A stretch of DNA of 64,000 nt from Desulfuromonadaceae bacterium (GTDB lineage: Bacteria > Desulfobacterota > Desulfuromonadia > Geobacterales > Pseudopelobacteraceae): NCBI GenBank assembly GCA_028687585.1, contig JAQTZV010000010.1:1-64000 (forward strand), given 5' to 3'. Numbering within the stretch: the first letter of the stretch is position 1; each line of letters starts with the position of its first letter. Shown piece after piece: positions 17,222-26,619 of this stretch. The notes below the pieces were generated by a model, which was not told the origin of the DNA, made no database searches, and was given only the letters and a program-made list of their open reading frames with translations. The position numbers and the translations under genes are program-made.

Positions 17222-19228
17222 ATGAAAAGAGTGCTGGTGGATACAGAAATGGAAACAGCGATAGTCCCGTCTGATACAGAATTTTTCTCAGGAAAGTTCG
17301 CACGCCTTGAGCGGCTGTTTGAGCAGGTTCCGTTCGGCATCTCTGTTTTCGACCGGCAACTTCAGGTTACACATGCCAATGATCGCATGGCAGCGATCAT
17401 TGGAGAACCAGCTGAACGATGTCTCGGAAGTGCTGTCAGGTCTGTTGATCCGGCAATTGCATTAGCACTTGAGCCGCTTTTGAGAAGTTCTATTGCTGAA
17501 AATCGCTCTTTTGTCCAGAAAGAGATTATTGTCCCATTCTCAGATAATAATGCATCCCATAACAGGTGTTGGCTGGCCTGTTGTCATCCCCTTAAGGCTG
17601 AAGACGGTTCTGTGGCGGGGTGCGGCCTGATTGTTCAAGATATTACCGAGCGGAAGAAAAAGGAAGGGGTTCAGGTCGAACTCCTGAAGTTTGAGGCCCT
17701 TCTGTCCGATTTGTCTGCCACCTTCATCAATGTCCAGGTCAGCGAGGTTGATGGGAAAATTGTGCGCGGATTGCAGCAGATTGTTGAATTTCTCGGCTTT
17801 GACCGTAGTTCGGTCTGGCGGGTCGATCCTGATAACGGCAACATGGTCTGTACCCATACCTATGCACTTGCGGGAATCGTGCAGCCCCCCACGATTCTGC
17901 TCCCGAAAGCGATGCCCATCTGGAATGCCATGGTGCTGCGCGACGAGATCTTCAAGGTATCGGATGTGGATGAACTCTCTGATGATTTTGTTCAGGAAAA
18001 AAATTATTGCCGTGAGCATGGCGGGATCCGGTCGATCATGTTCATCCCTGCCAGCGTCGGCGGTGTTGTGGCAGGCTTCATAACGTTTGTCTCGTACCGT
18101 GTCAAGCGAGACTGGCATGATGATCTTATTCAGCGGCTCCGACTGTTGTGGGAGGTATATGCAAATGCGCTGGAGCGTAAACGGGCCGATCAGAAAATTC
18201 AATCGGCACTCGCTGAAATCGAAAAATTGAAAGACCGCCTGGAAGCCGAGAATATCTATCTTCGGGACCAGATCAGTATCGAACACCAGTATGATGAGAT
18301 CATCGGCAAATCCTATGCAGTCCGCAAGGTTTTGCTGCAGGTGGAGCAGGTTGCCACAACCGATTCCACTGTGCTGATTCTGGGAGAAACCGGGACTGGC
18401 AAGGAGCTGATTGCCCGGGCGATACACAATCAGAGTATGCGCAGGGGGCGGGCCATGATCAAGGTCAATTGTGCCGCCTTGCCGGCTGCACTTGTTGAGT
18501 CCGAACTCTTTGGCCATGAAAAAGGGGCCTACACCGGCGCGGTTTCAAATCAGATCGGTCGCTTTGAGGCTGCCGACGGTGGGACGCTTTTTCTTGATGA
18601 AATCGGTGAATTGCCTCTGGAACAGCAGACAAAGCTGCTTCGCGTGCTTCAGGAGGGGCAGCTTGAACGACTGGGAAGTCCCCGGCCCATAAACGTCGAT
18701 GTGCGGGTGATTGCCGCAACCAACCGGAACCTGGCCCAGGCGGTCAAGGAAGGTCACTTTCGTGAAGATTTGTATTACCGTTTGAATGTGTTCCCTATTT
18801 CAATCCCTCCGCTGCGCGAGCGCAGGGAGGATATCCCGCTGCTTGTCTGGGGCTTGGTTGATGAATTTTGCAAGATCTTCGGCAAAACCATCGAGCGGAT
18901 TTCGAAGAAAAATATGGAGACACTGGAACAGTACAGCTGGCCGGGCAATATCCGGGAGCTGCGCAATATGGTTGAAAGAGCGATGATTTTAAGTACCGGC
19001 ACGGTACTGATCATCGATGTCCCGGAAAGCTATTCCAGCGAAATCGCGCAGAGCATGTCGCTGGAAGATGTTGAGCGGAGGCATATCATATCGGTCATGG
19101 AAAGCACCGGGTGGCGTGTCAGAGGCAGGAATGGCGCTGCCGAGATCCTGACGCTCAAACCGACCACCCTGGATTCAATGATGAAAAAACTGGGAATAGC
19201 CCGAAAAAAAGCTGGCTCCGAAATATAG
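17222..19228 (+). CDS. Sigma-54 activator with PAS and GAF domains
   Basis: A 668-residue enhancer-binding protein. Domains in order: PAS (about 25-145), GAF (about 165-320), a coiled linker ([19 protein letters not shown]), the sigma-54 AAA+ ATPase and a C-terminal DNA-binding helix-turn-helix ([19 protein letters not shown]). Walker A is GETGTGKE (388-395), the sigma-54 loop is GAYTGA (435-440), and LFLDEIGEL is Walker B. There is no receiver domain, so it should respond directly to a ligand through GAF or PAS. It directly follows a hydroxybenzoyl-CoA thioesterase-like gene and precedes a TRAP/CoA-transferase set that has a matching sigma-54 promoter at 19460, the most likely target. The effector may be an aromatic acid or CoA ester; this is inferred from context. 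Confidence 0.9.
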   Translation: MKRVLVDTEMETAIVPSDTEFFSGKFARLERLFEQVPFGISVFDRQLQVTHANDRMAAIIGEPAERCLGSAVRSVDPAIALALEPLLRSSIAENRSFVQKEIIVPFSDNNASHNRCWLACCHPLKAEDGSVAGCGLIVQDITERKKKEGVQVELLKFEALLSDLSATFINVQVSEVDGKIVRGLQQIVEFLGFDRSSVWRVDPDNGNMVCTHTYALAGIVQPPTILLPKAMPIWNAMVLRDEIFKVSDVDELSDDFVQEKNYCREHGGIRSIMFIPASVGGVVAGFITFVSYRVKRDWHDDLIQRLRLLWEVYANALERKRADQKIQSALAEIEKLKDRLEAENIYLRDQISIEHQYDEIIGKSYAVRKVLLQVEQVATTDSTVLILGETGTGKELIARAIHNQSMRRGRAMIKVNCAALPAALVESELFGHEKGAYTGAVSNQIGRFEAADGGTLFLDEIGELPLEQQTKLLRVLQEGQLERLGSPRPINVDVRVIAATNRNLAQAVKEGHFREDLYYRLNVFPISIPPLRERREDIPLLVWGLVDEFCKIFGKTIERISKKNMETLEQYSWPGNIRELRNMVERAMILSTGTVLIIDVPESYSSEIAQSMSLEDVERRHIISVMESTGWRVRGRNGAAEILTLKPTTLDSMMKKLGIARKKAGSEI

Positions 19229-19459
19229 TATTGCCTCCGAAATAACGTAGAGACTCCTGTGTGCCACATTTGTACGCCCCGCCCGGATATATCTCTGTTA
19301 ATGCGCCTGTTTACACATAAGTTCACCCCGTCCCCCTGAACACTCAAGCCACGAAATATCGTATACGCGTTCCTCCTTGATGCGAATAAAACTTTTATTT
19401 AAAAACAAAAAAACATAAATACCATACAGTTATGTGTATTTTTTCCGACTATCAATTGT

Positions 19460-19474
19460 TGGCTCATGCATTGC
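19460..19474 (+). promoter_or_regulatory. Sigma-54 promoter of the TRAP/CoA-transferase genes
   Basis: TGGCTCATGCATTGC matches the -24/-12 consensus TGGCACGNNNNTTGC with the GG and GC elements exactly 10 bp apart. Only the A at position 5 (T here), and the variable R at position 7 (A here), depart from the most common bases. It lies 40 bp before the TRAP gene ATG. The adjacent upstream gene is a sigma-54 activator. Confidence 0.75.
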
Positions 19475-19514
19475 AAAACGGTATTTGGTAAGAAAAAATA
19501 CAAGGGGGCATAAC

Positions 19515-20555
19515 ATGAACCTGCTCAAAAAGTGTGTGATGTTGAATGTAGTTGCCATATTGTCAGGAGTCGGCATCGCCGGAGCGGCACCGGAGGTGGT
19601 GACCCTCAAAGTAGCTCACTTCCTGCCGACCAGTTCCAACGCTCATTTAAAACTGGTCACGCCGTGGTGCGACAAGATCAACAAGGAATCCGGCGGTAAA
19701 CTCAAGTGCCAGATTTATCCTTCCATGCAGCTTGGTGGAACCCCGGCCCAGCTGTTTGACCAGGCACGTGACGGTGTGGCCGATATCGTCTGGACTGCCC
19801 CCTCTTATCAGGCGGGACGCTTCACCAAAACCGAAGTATTCGAACTCCCCTTTATGGTGAAAAAATCAGAAACGGCGAGCCAGGCTCTCTGGGATTACAT
19901 CCAGAAGGATTCTCTGGACGAGTTCAAAGGCACCAAGCTGATCATAACTCATCTACACGATGGTGCCCCCCTCCATTTCGGCAAGAAATCAGTCAAAACC
20001 CTTGAAGATCTTAAAGGCTTGAAAGTCCGCGCACCCGGGCGTCTGGCCTCTAAGGCTCTGGCGGCACTCGGTGCGGTTCCGGTGCAGATGCCGGCACCGG
20101 CTGTCCCTGAGGCGATTGCCAAAAATGTCGTTGACGGAGCCAGTGTACCATGGGAGGTCATGACAGCGCTCAAGTTGCAGGAAGTCTGTAAAACCCACAC
20201 GGAAACCGGTCCCGGGCACGCCACTATTTCCAACACATTTTTAGTATTTGCCATGAACCAGGCGAAATACAACAGTCTGCCGCCAGAGTTGAAGAAGGTT
20301 ATTGACCAGAACAGTGGCCGTGAGGCGTCGAAATGGGCGGGCAAGTCTTGGGACAGTTTTCAGCCCCCGGCACGCAAAATTGCGCAGGATCGTCACAACA
20401 CCGTCAACTATCTGACCGAAGCAGAATACAAACGTTGGGTAAAGGCGACGGAAACGGTTGATGATGAGTGGATGAAGGAAGTTGCAGCCAAGGGCGGCAA
20501 CGGTCAGGCGCTGATCAATGATGCCAAAGCCCTGCTGAAAAAATACAACGATTAA
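19515..20555 (+). CDS. TRAP transporter solute-binding protein (DctP type)
   Basis: A 346-residue periplasmic binding protein of TRAP transporters. A signal peptide (MNLLKKCVMLNVVAILSGVGIAGA) is followed by the DctP fold; LKVRAPGRLASKALAALGAVPVQMP carries the conserved arginine that usually binds the substrate carboxylate. The start at 19515 follows AAGGGGG; the longer frame from 19434 would cover the sigma-54 promoter. No DctQ or DctM membrane subunits are in the window, so it is an orphan or works with subunits elsewhere. It is 29 bp from the CoA-transferase gene, suggesting uptake of an organic acid which the transferase then activates. Confidence 0.88.
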   Translation: MNLLKKCVMLNVVAILSGVGIAGAAPEVVTLKVAHFLPTSSNAHLKLVTPWCDKINKESGGKLKCQIYPSMQLGGTPAQLFDQARDGVADIVWTAPSYQAGRFTKTEVFELPFMVKKSETASQALWDYIQKDSLDEFKGTKLIITHLHDGAPLHFGKKSVKTLEDLKGLKVRAPGRLASKALAALGAVPVQMPAPAVPEAIAKNVVDGASVPWEVMTALKLQEVCKTHTETGPGHATISNTFLVFAMNQAKYNSLPPELKKVIDQNSGREASKWAGKSWDSFQPPARKIAQDRHNTVNYLTEAEYKRWVKATETVDDEWMKEVAAKGGNGQALINDAKALLKKYND

Positions 20556-20584
20556 TTCGAGCGGTCAAAGGGAGAGATTTCAAG

Positions 20585-22156
20585 ATGGCTGAGTCAAAAC
20601 ACAGCGAACTTCTTAAAAGAATCAGACACACCGGACTTCACTCCCGGATCATGAATGCCGAGGACACCATCCCTCTGTTCAAAAACGGCATGTACCTTGG
20701 CTTCTCCGGTTTTGCTGAGGGGCACCCGAAAACGGTTCCCGGTCTACTGGCCGACTACGTCGAAAACAACGGTCTTGCGGGCAAAATGAAATTCAATGTG
20801 TATACCGGGGCTTCCATCGGTACGGATGTTGACGACCGCTGGGCCGGACTCGGAATGCTCGCCAAGCGGTGGCCGCATCAGCAGGGTAATGTGATCCGTA
20901 AGGCGATAAATGCCGGTGAAGTCAATTACGGCGACCGGTATCTATCCATGTATGCCCAGGATTTTGGTTACGGTTTTTACACTCTCGAAAACGGGGGGAA
21001 GATAGATATTGCAATCATTGAGGCGAGCTGTATTACGGAAGATGGCGGCATCGTACCAACCCTGGCGGTCGGCATTATCAATGAAATTATTAATCGCGCT
21101 GAAAAAGTAATCATCGAAATCAACACCAAAATACCGTCACTGGAAGGTATCCACGATTGCGTTGATGTGTTGCTTCCCCCCAATAAGCAGGTTTTTAATA
21201 TTACAAACGTACGTGACCGGATTGGAACCACCAGCATCGCCTGCGACCCTTCCAAAATTGTGGCAATTGTTGAATCTTACAAGGATCCGGTCGGTCGTCC
21301 GTTGGGCGCACCGGACGGCAATTCCGTGCTGATTGCCAAGCATATTATCGAGTTTTTGCAGTCTGAAGTGAAGAGCGGCCGTTTGCCGAAGAATCTACTG
21401 CCGCTCCAGTCGGGTGTCGGATCTATTGCCAACGCCGTTATCGGCGGAATCCTGCACAGTCCCTTTGAGAACCTGACTGTCTGGACCGAAGTCCTTCAGG
21501 ACAACCTGCTTGACATGTTTGATTCCGGCAAGCTCGACTATGTGACCACGGCATCTTTCTCTCTTTCAGAAAACGGCATACAGCGCCTGCTGGCAAACTG
21601 GGACAAATATACTTCGCGGACACTGATTCGTCCAATCCAGATAACCAATCATGCGGAACCGGTGCGCCGCCTTGGTCTGATCTCAATGAATACTCCGGTA
21701 GAGTTTGACATCTATGCCCACGTCAACTCATCTATCGTCAACGGATCACGGCTTCTGAACGGCGTCGGCGGCTCCGGTGACTTCATGCGTAATGCCTATC
21801 TCTCTATCATGCACACACCTTCGACGCGCCCGTCGGCTATCGACCCCAACGGGATCAGTTGTGTCGTGCCCATGGCGACCCACGTTGACCACACGGAGCA
21901 TGATCTGGATGTACTGGTAACCGAGCAGGGGCTCGCCGACCTCCGCGGTCTCTGCCCACGGGAGCGAGCGCAGAAAATTATCACCACCTGCGCACATCCG
22001 GATTACAAGCCGATTCTGCAGGAGTATTTTGATCGATCGCTGAAAGAGTGTCTGGCGAGCAACAGCGCGCATCAGCCGCACATGCTCTACAAGGCCTTCA
22101 ATATGCACAAACATCTGGATGAAAAAGGGACCATGAAGCTTGAGAGCTGGGACTGA
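20585..22156 (+). CDS. Acetyl-CoA hydrolase/CoA-transferase family (succinyl-CoA-type)
   Basis: A 523-residue class-I-like CoA-transferase of the acetyl-CoA hydrolase/succinyl-CoA:acetate transferase family. Family motifs are SGVGSIANAV, the catalytic glutamate in WTEVLQD (Glu302), GVGGSGDF and LVTEQGLADLRGL. The enzyme moves CoA from a donor such as succinyl-CoA to a carboxylic acid through a glutamyl-CoA intermediate. A succinyl-CoA:benzoate CoA-transferase of this family is known in Geobacter metallireducens, and the position between a TRAP binding protein and beta-oxidation genes fits activation of an imported aromatic or fatty acid. Acetate remains an alternative acceptor. Confidence 0.85.
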   Translation: MAESKHSELLKRIRHTGLHSRIMNAEDTIPLFKNGMYLGFSGFAEGHPKTVPGLLADYVENNGLAGKMKFNVYTGASIGTDVDDRWAGLGMLAKRWPHQQGNVIRKAINAGEVNYGDRYLSMYAQDFGYGFYTLENGGKIDIAIIEASCITEDGGIVPTLAVGIINEIINRAEKVIIEINTKIPSLEGIHDCVDVLLPPNKQVFNITNVRDRIGTTSIACDPSKIVAIVESYKDPVGRPLGAPDGNSVLIAKHIIEFLQSEVKSGRLPKNLLPLQSGVGSIANAVIGGILHSPFENLTVWTEVLQDNLLDMFDSGKLDYVTTASFSLSENGIQRLLANWDKYTSRTLIRPIQITNHAEPVRRLGLISMNTPVEFDIYAHVNSSIVNGSRLLNGVGGSGDFMRNAYLSIMHTPSTRPSAIDPNGISCVVPMATHVDHTEHDLDVLVTEQGLADLRGLCPRERAQKIITTCAHPDYKPILQEYFDRSLKECLASNSAHQPHMLYKAFNMHKHLDEKGTMKLESWD

Positions 22157-22246
22157 TTACCGGCCGCATAACGTGGTGCAAACAGCAATTGCAGCGCCCG
22201 GCTGTACCGGATTTTTTCGAAAAGTAATAATAACCGAAATTACGGC

Positions 22247-22281
22247 TTGACAAATAAAGATGCATTATAGTACCGATTAGC
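22247..22281 (+). promoter_or_regulatory. Promoter with shared operator-like motif (site 1)
   Basis: TTGACA (22247-22252), an 18-bp spacer and TACCGA form a sigma-70-like promoter. The 20-bp element 22262-22281 (GCATTATAGTACCGATTAGC) aligns with 26570-26589 and 34051-34070 around a shared AGTAC/GGTAC core and an ATTA-containing right arm. It lies about 85 bp before the thiolase ATG. This is the least palindromic of the three sites. Confidence 0.5.
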
Positions 22282-22366
22282 GTAAATAATAGAGTACTGT
22301 TTCAAAATGGTAACCTGTTTACAACGCTCCCGGTTCGGGAGTCAACCTGCTTTTAAGGAGATCATC

Positions 22367-23557
22367 ATGTTAACCAAAGCTTTTATCCCGTACCGCGGCT
22401 ACTACAGCACACCGTTTGTCAAATGGCAGGGAACTCTTGCCAATGAAAACGCCATTGTCCTCGGCGCAGCCACCTCCAAACGCTTTTTTGCCAGTAAAGG
22501 GTGGGATCCGAAGAGCATCGAGTACGTCCTGGTCGGCAGCACCGTCTACCAACCATCCTGGTTCTACACCGGCCCCTGGGCCGCCGCCATGATGGGTGCC
22601 GAAAACTCTCCCGGTGTTCTCATCACCCAGGCCTGCTCCACCTCCGCCTTCTCCATCTATCAGGCCGGCCAGGGGATCGAAACCGGCATGTTCGAAAACA
22701 GCTGGTGTCTGCTTGCCGACCGCTGTTCCAACGGGCCGCACGCCATCTGGCCGAACCCGAACGGTCCAGGCGGCAAGCCGATTGCTGAAGACTGGTTCAT
22801 GGACAATGTCAACAAAGATCCCTGGGCCGGTCAGGCCATGATCCAGACCGCCGAAAATGTCAGCAAGGAAGCCGGTATCACCCGTGAAGAGTGCGATGCC
22901 ATCACCGTTCGTCGCTACGAGCAGTATCAGGACGCCCTCGCCAACGACCGTGAATTCCAGAAGCGCTATATGTTCCCGGTTGAAGTCCAGCTCTCCAAAA
23001 AGAAAACCATCACCGTCGAAGCTGACGAAGGGGTCATGCCCACGACCGCAGAAGGGCTCGCCGCCCTCCGCCCGGTCCTTCCCGACGGTGTCCACACCTT
23101 CGGTGCCCAGACCTTTCCCGCCGACGGCAACACCGGCATCAGTGTCACCACCCGCGACAAAGCCAGGGAACTGAGCGCCGATAAAAGTATCGAAATCCAG
23201 CTCCTCTCCTTCGGCTACGCGCGCACCAAGAAAGCCTACATGGCCGCCGCTGTTGCTCCCTCTGCCCAGATGGCCCTCGACCGCGCCGGTATCAAAGTGG
23301 GTGACCTTAAAGCCGTAAAAACCCACAATCCGTTTGCCGCCAATGACATCGCCATGGCGAAAACCCTCGGACTCGATGTCAACAGCATGAACAACTACGG
23401 CTCATCGCTCATCTACGGCCACCCTCAGGCTCCTACCGGTGCCCGTCTCATGATTGAAGGGATCGAAGAAGTTGCGCAGAAGGGGGGCGGCTACCTGCTC
23501 TTCTCCGGCTGTGCCGCCGGCGACACCGCCGCCTCCATCGTCATTAAAGTCAACTGA
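22367..23557 (+). CDS. Thiolase (acetyl-CoA acetyltransferase-like)
   Basis: A 396-residue thiolase. The nucleophilic cysteine is in ITQACSTSAFS; the C-terminal part has THNPFAANDIAM, IYGHPQAPTGAR and the second active-site cysteine loop FSGCAAGDTA. Sequence details (NPFAAND rather than NEAFA) put it outside the commonest acetoacetyl-CoA thiolases, so it may cleave a longer or branched 3-oxoacyl-CoA. ATG 22367 follows AAGGAG; the ORF extension to 22307 is not needed. It is followed 32 bp later by 3-hydroxyacyl-CoA dehydrogenase, and the pair likely ends at the hairpin at 24472. The thiolase and dehydrogenase would complete beta-oxidation of pimeloyl-CoA-type products from benzoyl-CoA. Confidence 0.88.
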   Translation: MLTKAFIPYRGYYSTPFVKWQGTLANENAIVLGAATSKRFFASKGWDPKSIEYVLVGSTVYQPSWFYTGPWAAAMMGAENSPGVLITQACSTSAFSIYQAGQGIETGMFENSWCLLADRCSNGPHAIWPNPNGPGGKPIAEDWFMDNVNKDPWAGQAMIQTAENVSKEAGITREECDAITVRRYEQYQDALANDREFQKRYMFPVEVQLSKKKTITVEADEGVMPTTAEGLAALRPVLPDGVHTFGAQTFPADGNTGISVTTRDKARELSADKSIEIQLLSFGYARTKKAYMAAAVAPSAQMALDRAGIKVGDLKAVKTHNPFAANDIAMAKTLGLDVNSMNNYGSSLIYGHPQAPTGARLMIEGIEEVAQKGGGYLLFSGCAAGDTAASIVIKVN

Positions 23558-23589
23558 TAGATATCTCTACCCTACAAGGAGCATACACC

Positions 23590-24456
23590 ATGAACATCGA
23601 AGAGATCAAAACAGTAGGCATGGCCGGAGCAGGAAGCATGGGCGCCGGTATTGCACAGATTGCCGCCATGGCTGGACTGCAGGTTAAAGTTGTCGACGTC
23701 AGCGACGCCGTCTGGGGACGTGCCGAGAAAACCATCGCCAAAAGTCTGGAGCGGATCGTCAAGAAAGAAACCATCACCGAAGACGAAATGAAGGCCATCC
23801 AGGCCCGGATCAGCTTCTCCACCGATGTTGCCACTCTGGCCGATGTCCCTTTCATCTTCGAGGCGGTCTTTGAAGACGTGAACGTTAAAAAAGAGCTGTT
23901 CAACAAACTGGATGCCGTCTGCGGCGAGAACACCATCTACGCCACCAACACCTCCTCCATCGCCATCACCGAAATGGCTGCCATGGTTAAGCGCCCGGCC
24001 AACTTCGTCGGCATGCACTTCTTTAATCCGGTCCCGATGATGAAACTGGTGGAAGTCATCCCGGGTCTGCAGACCAGGGAAGAAACCAAGTTACTGGCCC
24101 TGGAAATGGCCAAGAAGATCGGCAAGACCGCGATCACCTGCAAGGACACCCCCGGCTTCGTCGTTAACCGCCTCTTCGTCCCCTATATCATTGACGCCAT
24201 CCGCCTTCTGGAGGAAGGAGTCGCCTCGGCCGAAGATATCGACACCGCGATGAAACTGGGCTGTAACATGCCCATGGGACCACTGGAGTTTCAGGACTTC
24301 GCCGGCGTGGATATCGGCTACCACGTTACCAACATCTTTTACGACTACCTGAAGCAAGAGCGGCACGCCGCTCCCGGACTGCTCCGCAATATGATCAAGG
24401 CAGGCTATCTGGGAAGAAAAACCGGTAGGGGCTTTTACGATTATTCCGATAAATAA
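23590..24456 (+). CDS. 3-hydroxyacyl-CoA (3-hydroxybutyryl-CoA) dehydrogenase
   Basis: A 288-residue NAD-dependent dehydrogenase. The Rossmann motif is GAGSMGAGIAQIAAMAG (near 13-30); the catalytic histidine-glutamate pair is in GMHFFNPVPMMKLVE. The C-terminal dimerisation domain ends LGRKTGRGFYDYSDK, a standard family ending. It oxidises L-3-hydroxyacyl-CoA to 3-oxoacyl-CoA, the substrate of the thiolase encoded just upstream. A ribosome site AAGGAG precedes the ATG. A strong terminator-like hairpin follows the stop, closing the unit. Confidence 0.93.
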   Translation: MNIEEIKTVGMAGAGSMGAGIAQIAAMAGLQVKVVDVSDAVWGRAEKTIAKSLERIVKKETITEDEMKAIQARISFSTDVATLADVPFIFEAVFEDVNVKKELFNKLDAVCGENTIYATNTSSIAITEMAAMVKRPANFVGMHFFNPVPMMKLVEVIPGLQTREETKLLALEMAKKIGKTAITCKDTPGFVVNRLFVPYIIDAIRLLEEGVASAEDIDTAMKLGCNMPMGPLEFQDFAGVDIGYHVTNIFYDYLKQERHAAPGLLRNMIKAGYLGRKTGRGFYDYSDK

Positions 24457-24471
24457 GTAATGATACCAATG

Positions 24472-24510
24472 CGCGTGTCGGCAAATATTCTGCCGGCACG
24501 CGTTTTTTTT
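24472..24510 (+). terminator. Rho-independent terminator
   Basis: CGCGTGTCGGCA pairs with TGCCGGCACGCG (one wobble) around a 7-base loop, followed directly by eight T. It lies 15 bp after the hydroxyacyl-CoA dehydrogenase stop and 45 bp before the acyl-CoA dehydrogenase ATG. Expression of the latter must depend on read-through or on a promoter within the hairpin region. Confidence 0.88.
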
Positions 24511-24554
24511 GCGGTAAACAAACAAATCTAGCATCCTGCGTAGAGGAGATTCTC

Positions 24555-26306
24555 ATGAACAACAGGCTTCTGAATGGCGGTGAATTTTTCTTGACCGATA
24601 CGGCTGATATGGAAATTTTTGTTCCTGAAGATTTTACCTCGGAGCAGAAGCAGATCGGTGAAACGACCGAAGAGTTTATGAAGAGCGAAATATTTCCCAA
24701 TATTGAGCGGATCGAAGAGAAAGATTTTGCGTTCATCGTTGAAAAGCTTAAGCAGTGTGCAGATCTGGGACTGTTTCTTGCCGAAGTTCCTGAGGCGTAC
24801 GGTGGTCTGGAACTGGAGAAGACGACCAATATGCTCATGATCGAGAAGGTCGCACCTGCGTCATCTTTTTGCATGGCATTCAGCGGCCATACCGGCATTG
24901 GAATCCTGCCGATGGTCTATTACGGGACTCCGGATCAGAAGGAACGCTATCTCGGGAAACTCTCTTCAGGGGAATGGATCGGGGCCTACGCCCTGACCGA
25001 ACCGGAGTGCGGCAGTGATCCTTTGAGCTCCCGGACCACCGCAGTATTGAGTGAGGACGGCAAATATTACATTCTTAACGGGACAAAGCAGTTTATCACG
25101 AACTCGGCTTTTGCCAACATGTTCACCGTGTTCGCCAAGATTGACGGAAAGCAGTTCTCAGCATTCCTCGTTGAAAAGGGATTTGACGGGTTTACCGTTG
25201 GTGCGGAAGAAAAGAAAATGGGGCTGAAAGGCTCTTCGACCACCCAGCTGATACTGGACAATGTCAGAGTTCCGGTGGAGAACCTGCTGGGGGAGCCGGG
25301 CAAGGGTCACAAGATCGCTTTTAATGTGCTGAACGTGGGGCGCCTCAAGGTGGCAACACAGACGCTGGGTATGGCTAAAGCGGCTTTTGCCGAGTCGGCG
25401 ACCTATGCAACCGATCGCAAGCAGTTTGGCAGGCAGATCGGCGAGTTTGGTGCTATCAAGGAAAAACTGGCGAATATGCTGACGGCAACGTTTGCCTCGG
25501 AATCGGTTATCTATCGGGTCGCCGGTCTGCTGGATGCCCGTCTCTCAAAGCTGGACCATTCCGGCAGCGACTATTACGAGCGCTATCAGAAGGCCATTGA
25601 AGAGTATGCCGCCGAATGTGCCATCGCCAAGGTATTCTGTACCGAACAGCTTGATATGGTGGTTGATGAAGCGGTGCAGATTCACGGCGGGTACGGCTAT
25701 ATCAGTGAATATGCAGTGGAGCGCTACTATCGTGATTCCCGTATTCAGCGGATCTTCGAAGGAACCAACGAGATCAACCGCATTCTGATTCCGACGATGC
25801 TGTTCCGCAAGGCAGACGGCAACGGTTCTCTACTCTGGGATTTTGTAAAAAAGGCACAAGAGGGAATTACCACCGAGACAGCCTATTCCGGTGAATTTGC
25901 CATGGAGGCCGCAGCTGTCGCACGGCTTAAACAGCTGTTATTGACTGTACTGGGTGAGGTTGTCGCGGCCAGAGAGCATCAGGAGGTGCTGTTGGCAATC
26001 GCCGATATGGTCATCACACTATTTGCCTTGGAAAGTGTTCTGCTCAGAGCCGACAAAGTCCTGGCTGCAAGCAGTGAGGCACGGCAGAATCTGCTCAAGG
26101 CGGTGGTCAAGGTTGCTGCATTTGAGCTGTCGTCCCAATTCCGCTCAGCCGCAACGCGCTGTTCTGCCTATGCTCTGAAAGGTAGTGCTTTGGCAGATAT
26201 GCAGGCCAAGATTGCAAAACTTTCTGCCTGCCCGGCAGAGGGCTTATTGGAGGCCAAGCATCTGTTGTCGCAGGCGTCGCAGGAGTCGGGGAAATACTTC
26301 TTCTGA
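24555..26306 (+). CDS. Acyl-CoA dehydrogenase (long C-terminal extension)
   Basis: A 583-residue FAD-dependent acyl-CoA dehydrogenase. FAD/substrate segments include YALTEPECGSDPLSS and the C-terminal YRDSRIQRIFEGTNEINR, in which Glu of EGT is the usual catalytic base position. The core is about 400 residues; an extra ~170-residue helical C-terminus (VKKAQEGITTETAY onward) makes it resemble the VLCAD/ACAD9-like bacterial form. The ATG follows AGAGGAG. In Geobacter aromatic and fatty-acid clusters such enzymes are paired with thiolase and hydroxyacyl-CoA dehydrogenase genes, as here. Substrate length is not decided; glutaryl-CoA is unlikely because the decarboxylation-specific features are not evident. 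Confidence 0.88.
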   Translation: MNNRLLNGGEFFLTDTADMEIFVPEDFTSEQKQIGETTEEFMKSEIFPNIERIEEKDFAFIVEKLKQCADLGLFLAEVPEAYGGLELEKTTNMLMIEKVAPASSFCMAFSGHTGIGILPMVYYGTPDQKERYLGKLSSGEWIGAYALTEPECGSDPLSSRTTAVLSEDGKYYILNGTKQFITNSAFANMFTVFAKIDGKQFSAFLVEKGFDGFTVGAEEKKMGLKGSSTTQLILDNVRVPVENLLGEPGKGHKIAFNVLNVGRLKVATQTLGMAKAAFAESATYATDRKQFGRQIGEFGAIKEKLANMLTATFASESVIYRVAGLLDARLSKLDHSGSDYYERYQKAIEEYAAECAIAKVFCTEQLDMVVDEAVQIHGGYGYISEYAVERYYRDSRIQRIFEGTNEINRILIPTMLFRKADGNGSLLWDFVKKAQEGITTETAYSGEFAMEAAAVARLKQLLLTVLGEVVAAREHQEVLLAIADMVITLFALESVLLRADKVLAASSEARQNLLKAVVKVAAFELSSQFRSAATRCSAYALKGSALADMQAKIAKLSACPAEGLLEAKHLLSQASQESGKYFF

Positions 26307-26555
26307 AACAGCCGGCCACTAGGTCGCAACCAGCAGTGAGCTACTGAAGAAAACGTTTAGAGCCCTCCAGAGTTAAGCTGGCGGGAGAAGATAAGATGCT
26401 GAAAATCATTGCCGGACAGGACTGACTGCTTTTGTCACTCCTGCCCGGTCGTTACCGCTGTTCCCGCCTTGTCCTGCCAATCCTCAGAACGCTCAATTCC
26501 CCTCCGGCGCGATAGTGCGACTCTCTCACGCGGTTATGGCCGTCGTCGATAGCAC
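26307..26555. other. Intergenic, weak hairpin
   Basis: No gene is seen. Around 26412-26450 CCGGACAGGA pairs with TCCTGCCCGG; there is no clear T-tract, so it is a doubtful terminator for the acyl-CoA dehydrogenase gene. Confidence 0.35.
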
Positions 26556-26589
26556 TTGACTTAAAACAGGTATTGCAGTACTTAATTAC
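26556..26589 (+). promoter_or_regulatory. Promoter with shared operator-like motif (site 2)
   Basis: TTGACT (26556-26561), a 17-bp spacer and TACTTA form a candidate promoter; a perfect TATAAT also occurs at 26590-26595. The element GTATTGCAGTACTTAATTAC (26570-26589) equals its reverse complement at 14 of 20 positions and aligns with sites at 22262 and 34051. It ends about 30 bp before the moxR ATG. Confidence 0.55.
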
Positions 26590-26619
26590 TATAATTCATA
26601 ACGACGGGATATCAAAAAT

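Noticed and set aside
17540-18517. 325-codon minus-strand frame opposite the sigma-54 regulator
   Set aside because: A shadow of the strongly coding + strand gene; no family features.
22370-23326. 318-codon minus-strand frame opposite the thiolase
   Set aside because: It mirrors the third-codon GC bias of the thiolase gene and is rich in Gly/Val/Asp; a shadow, not a gene.
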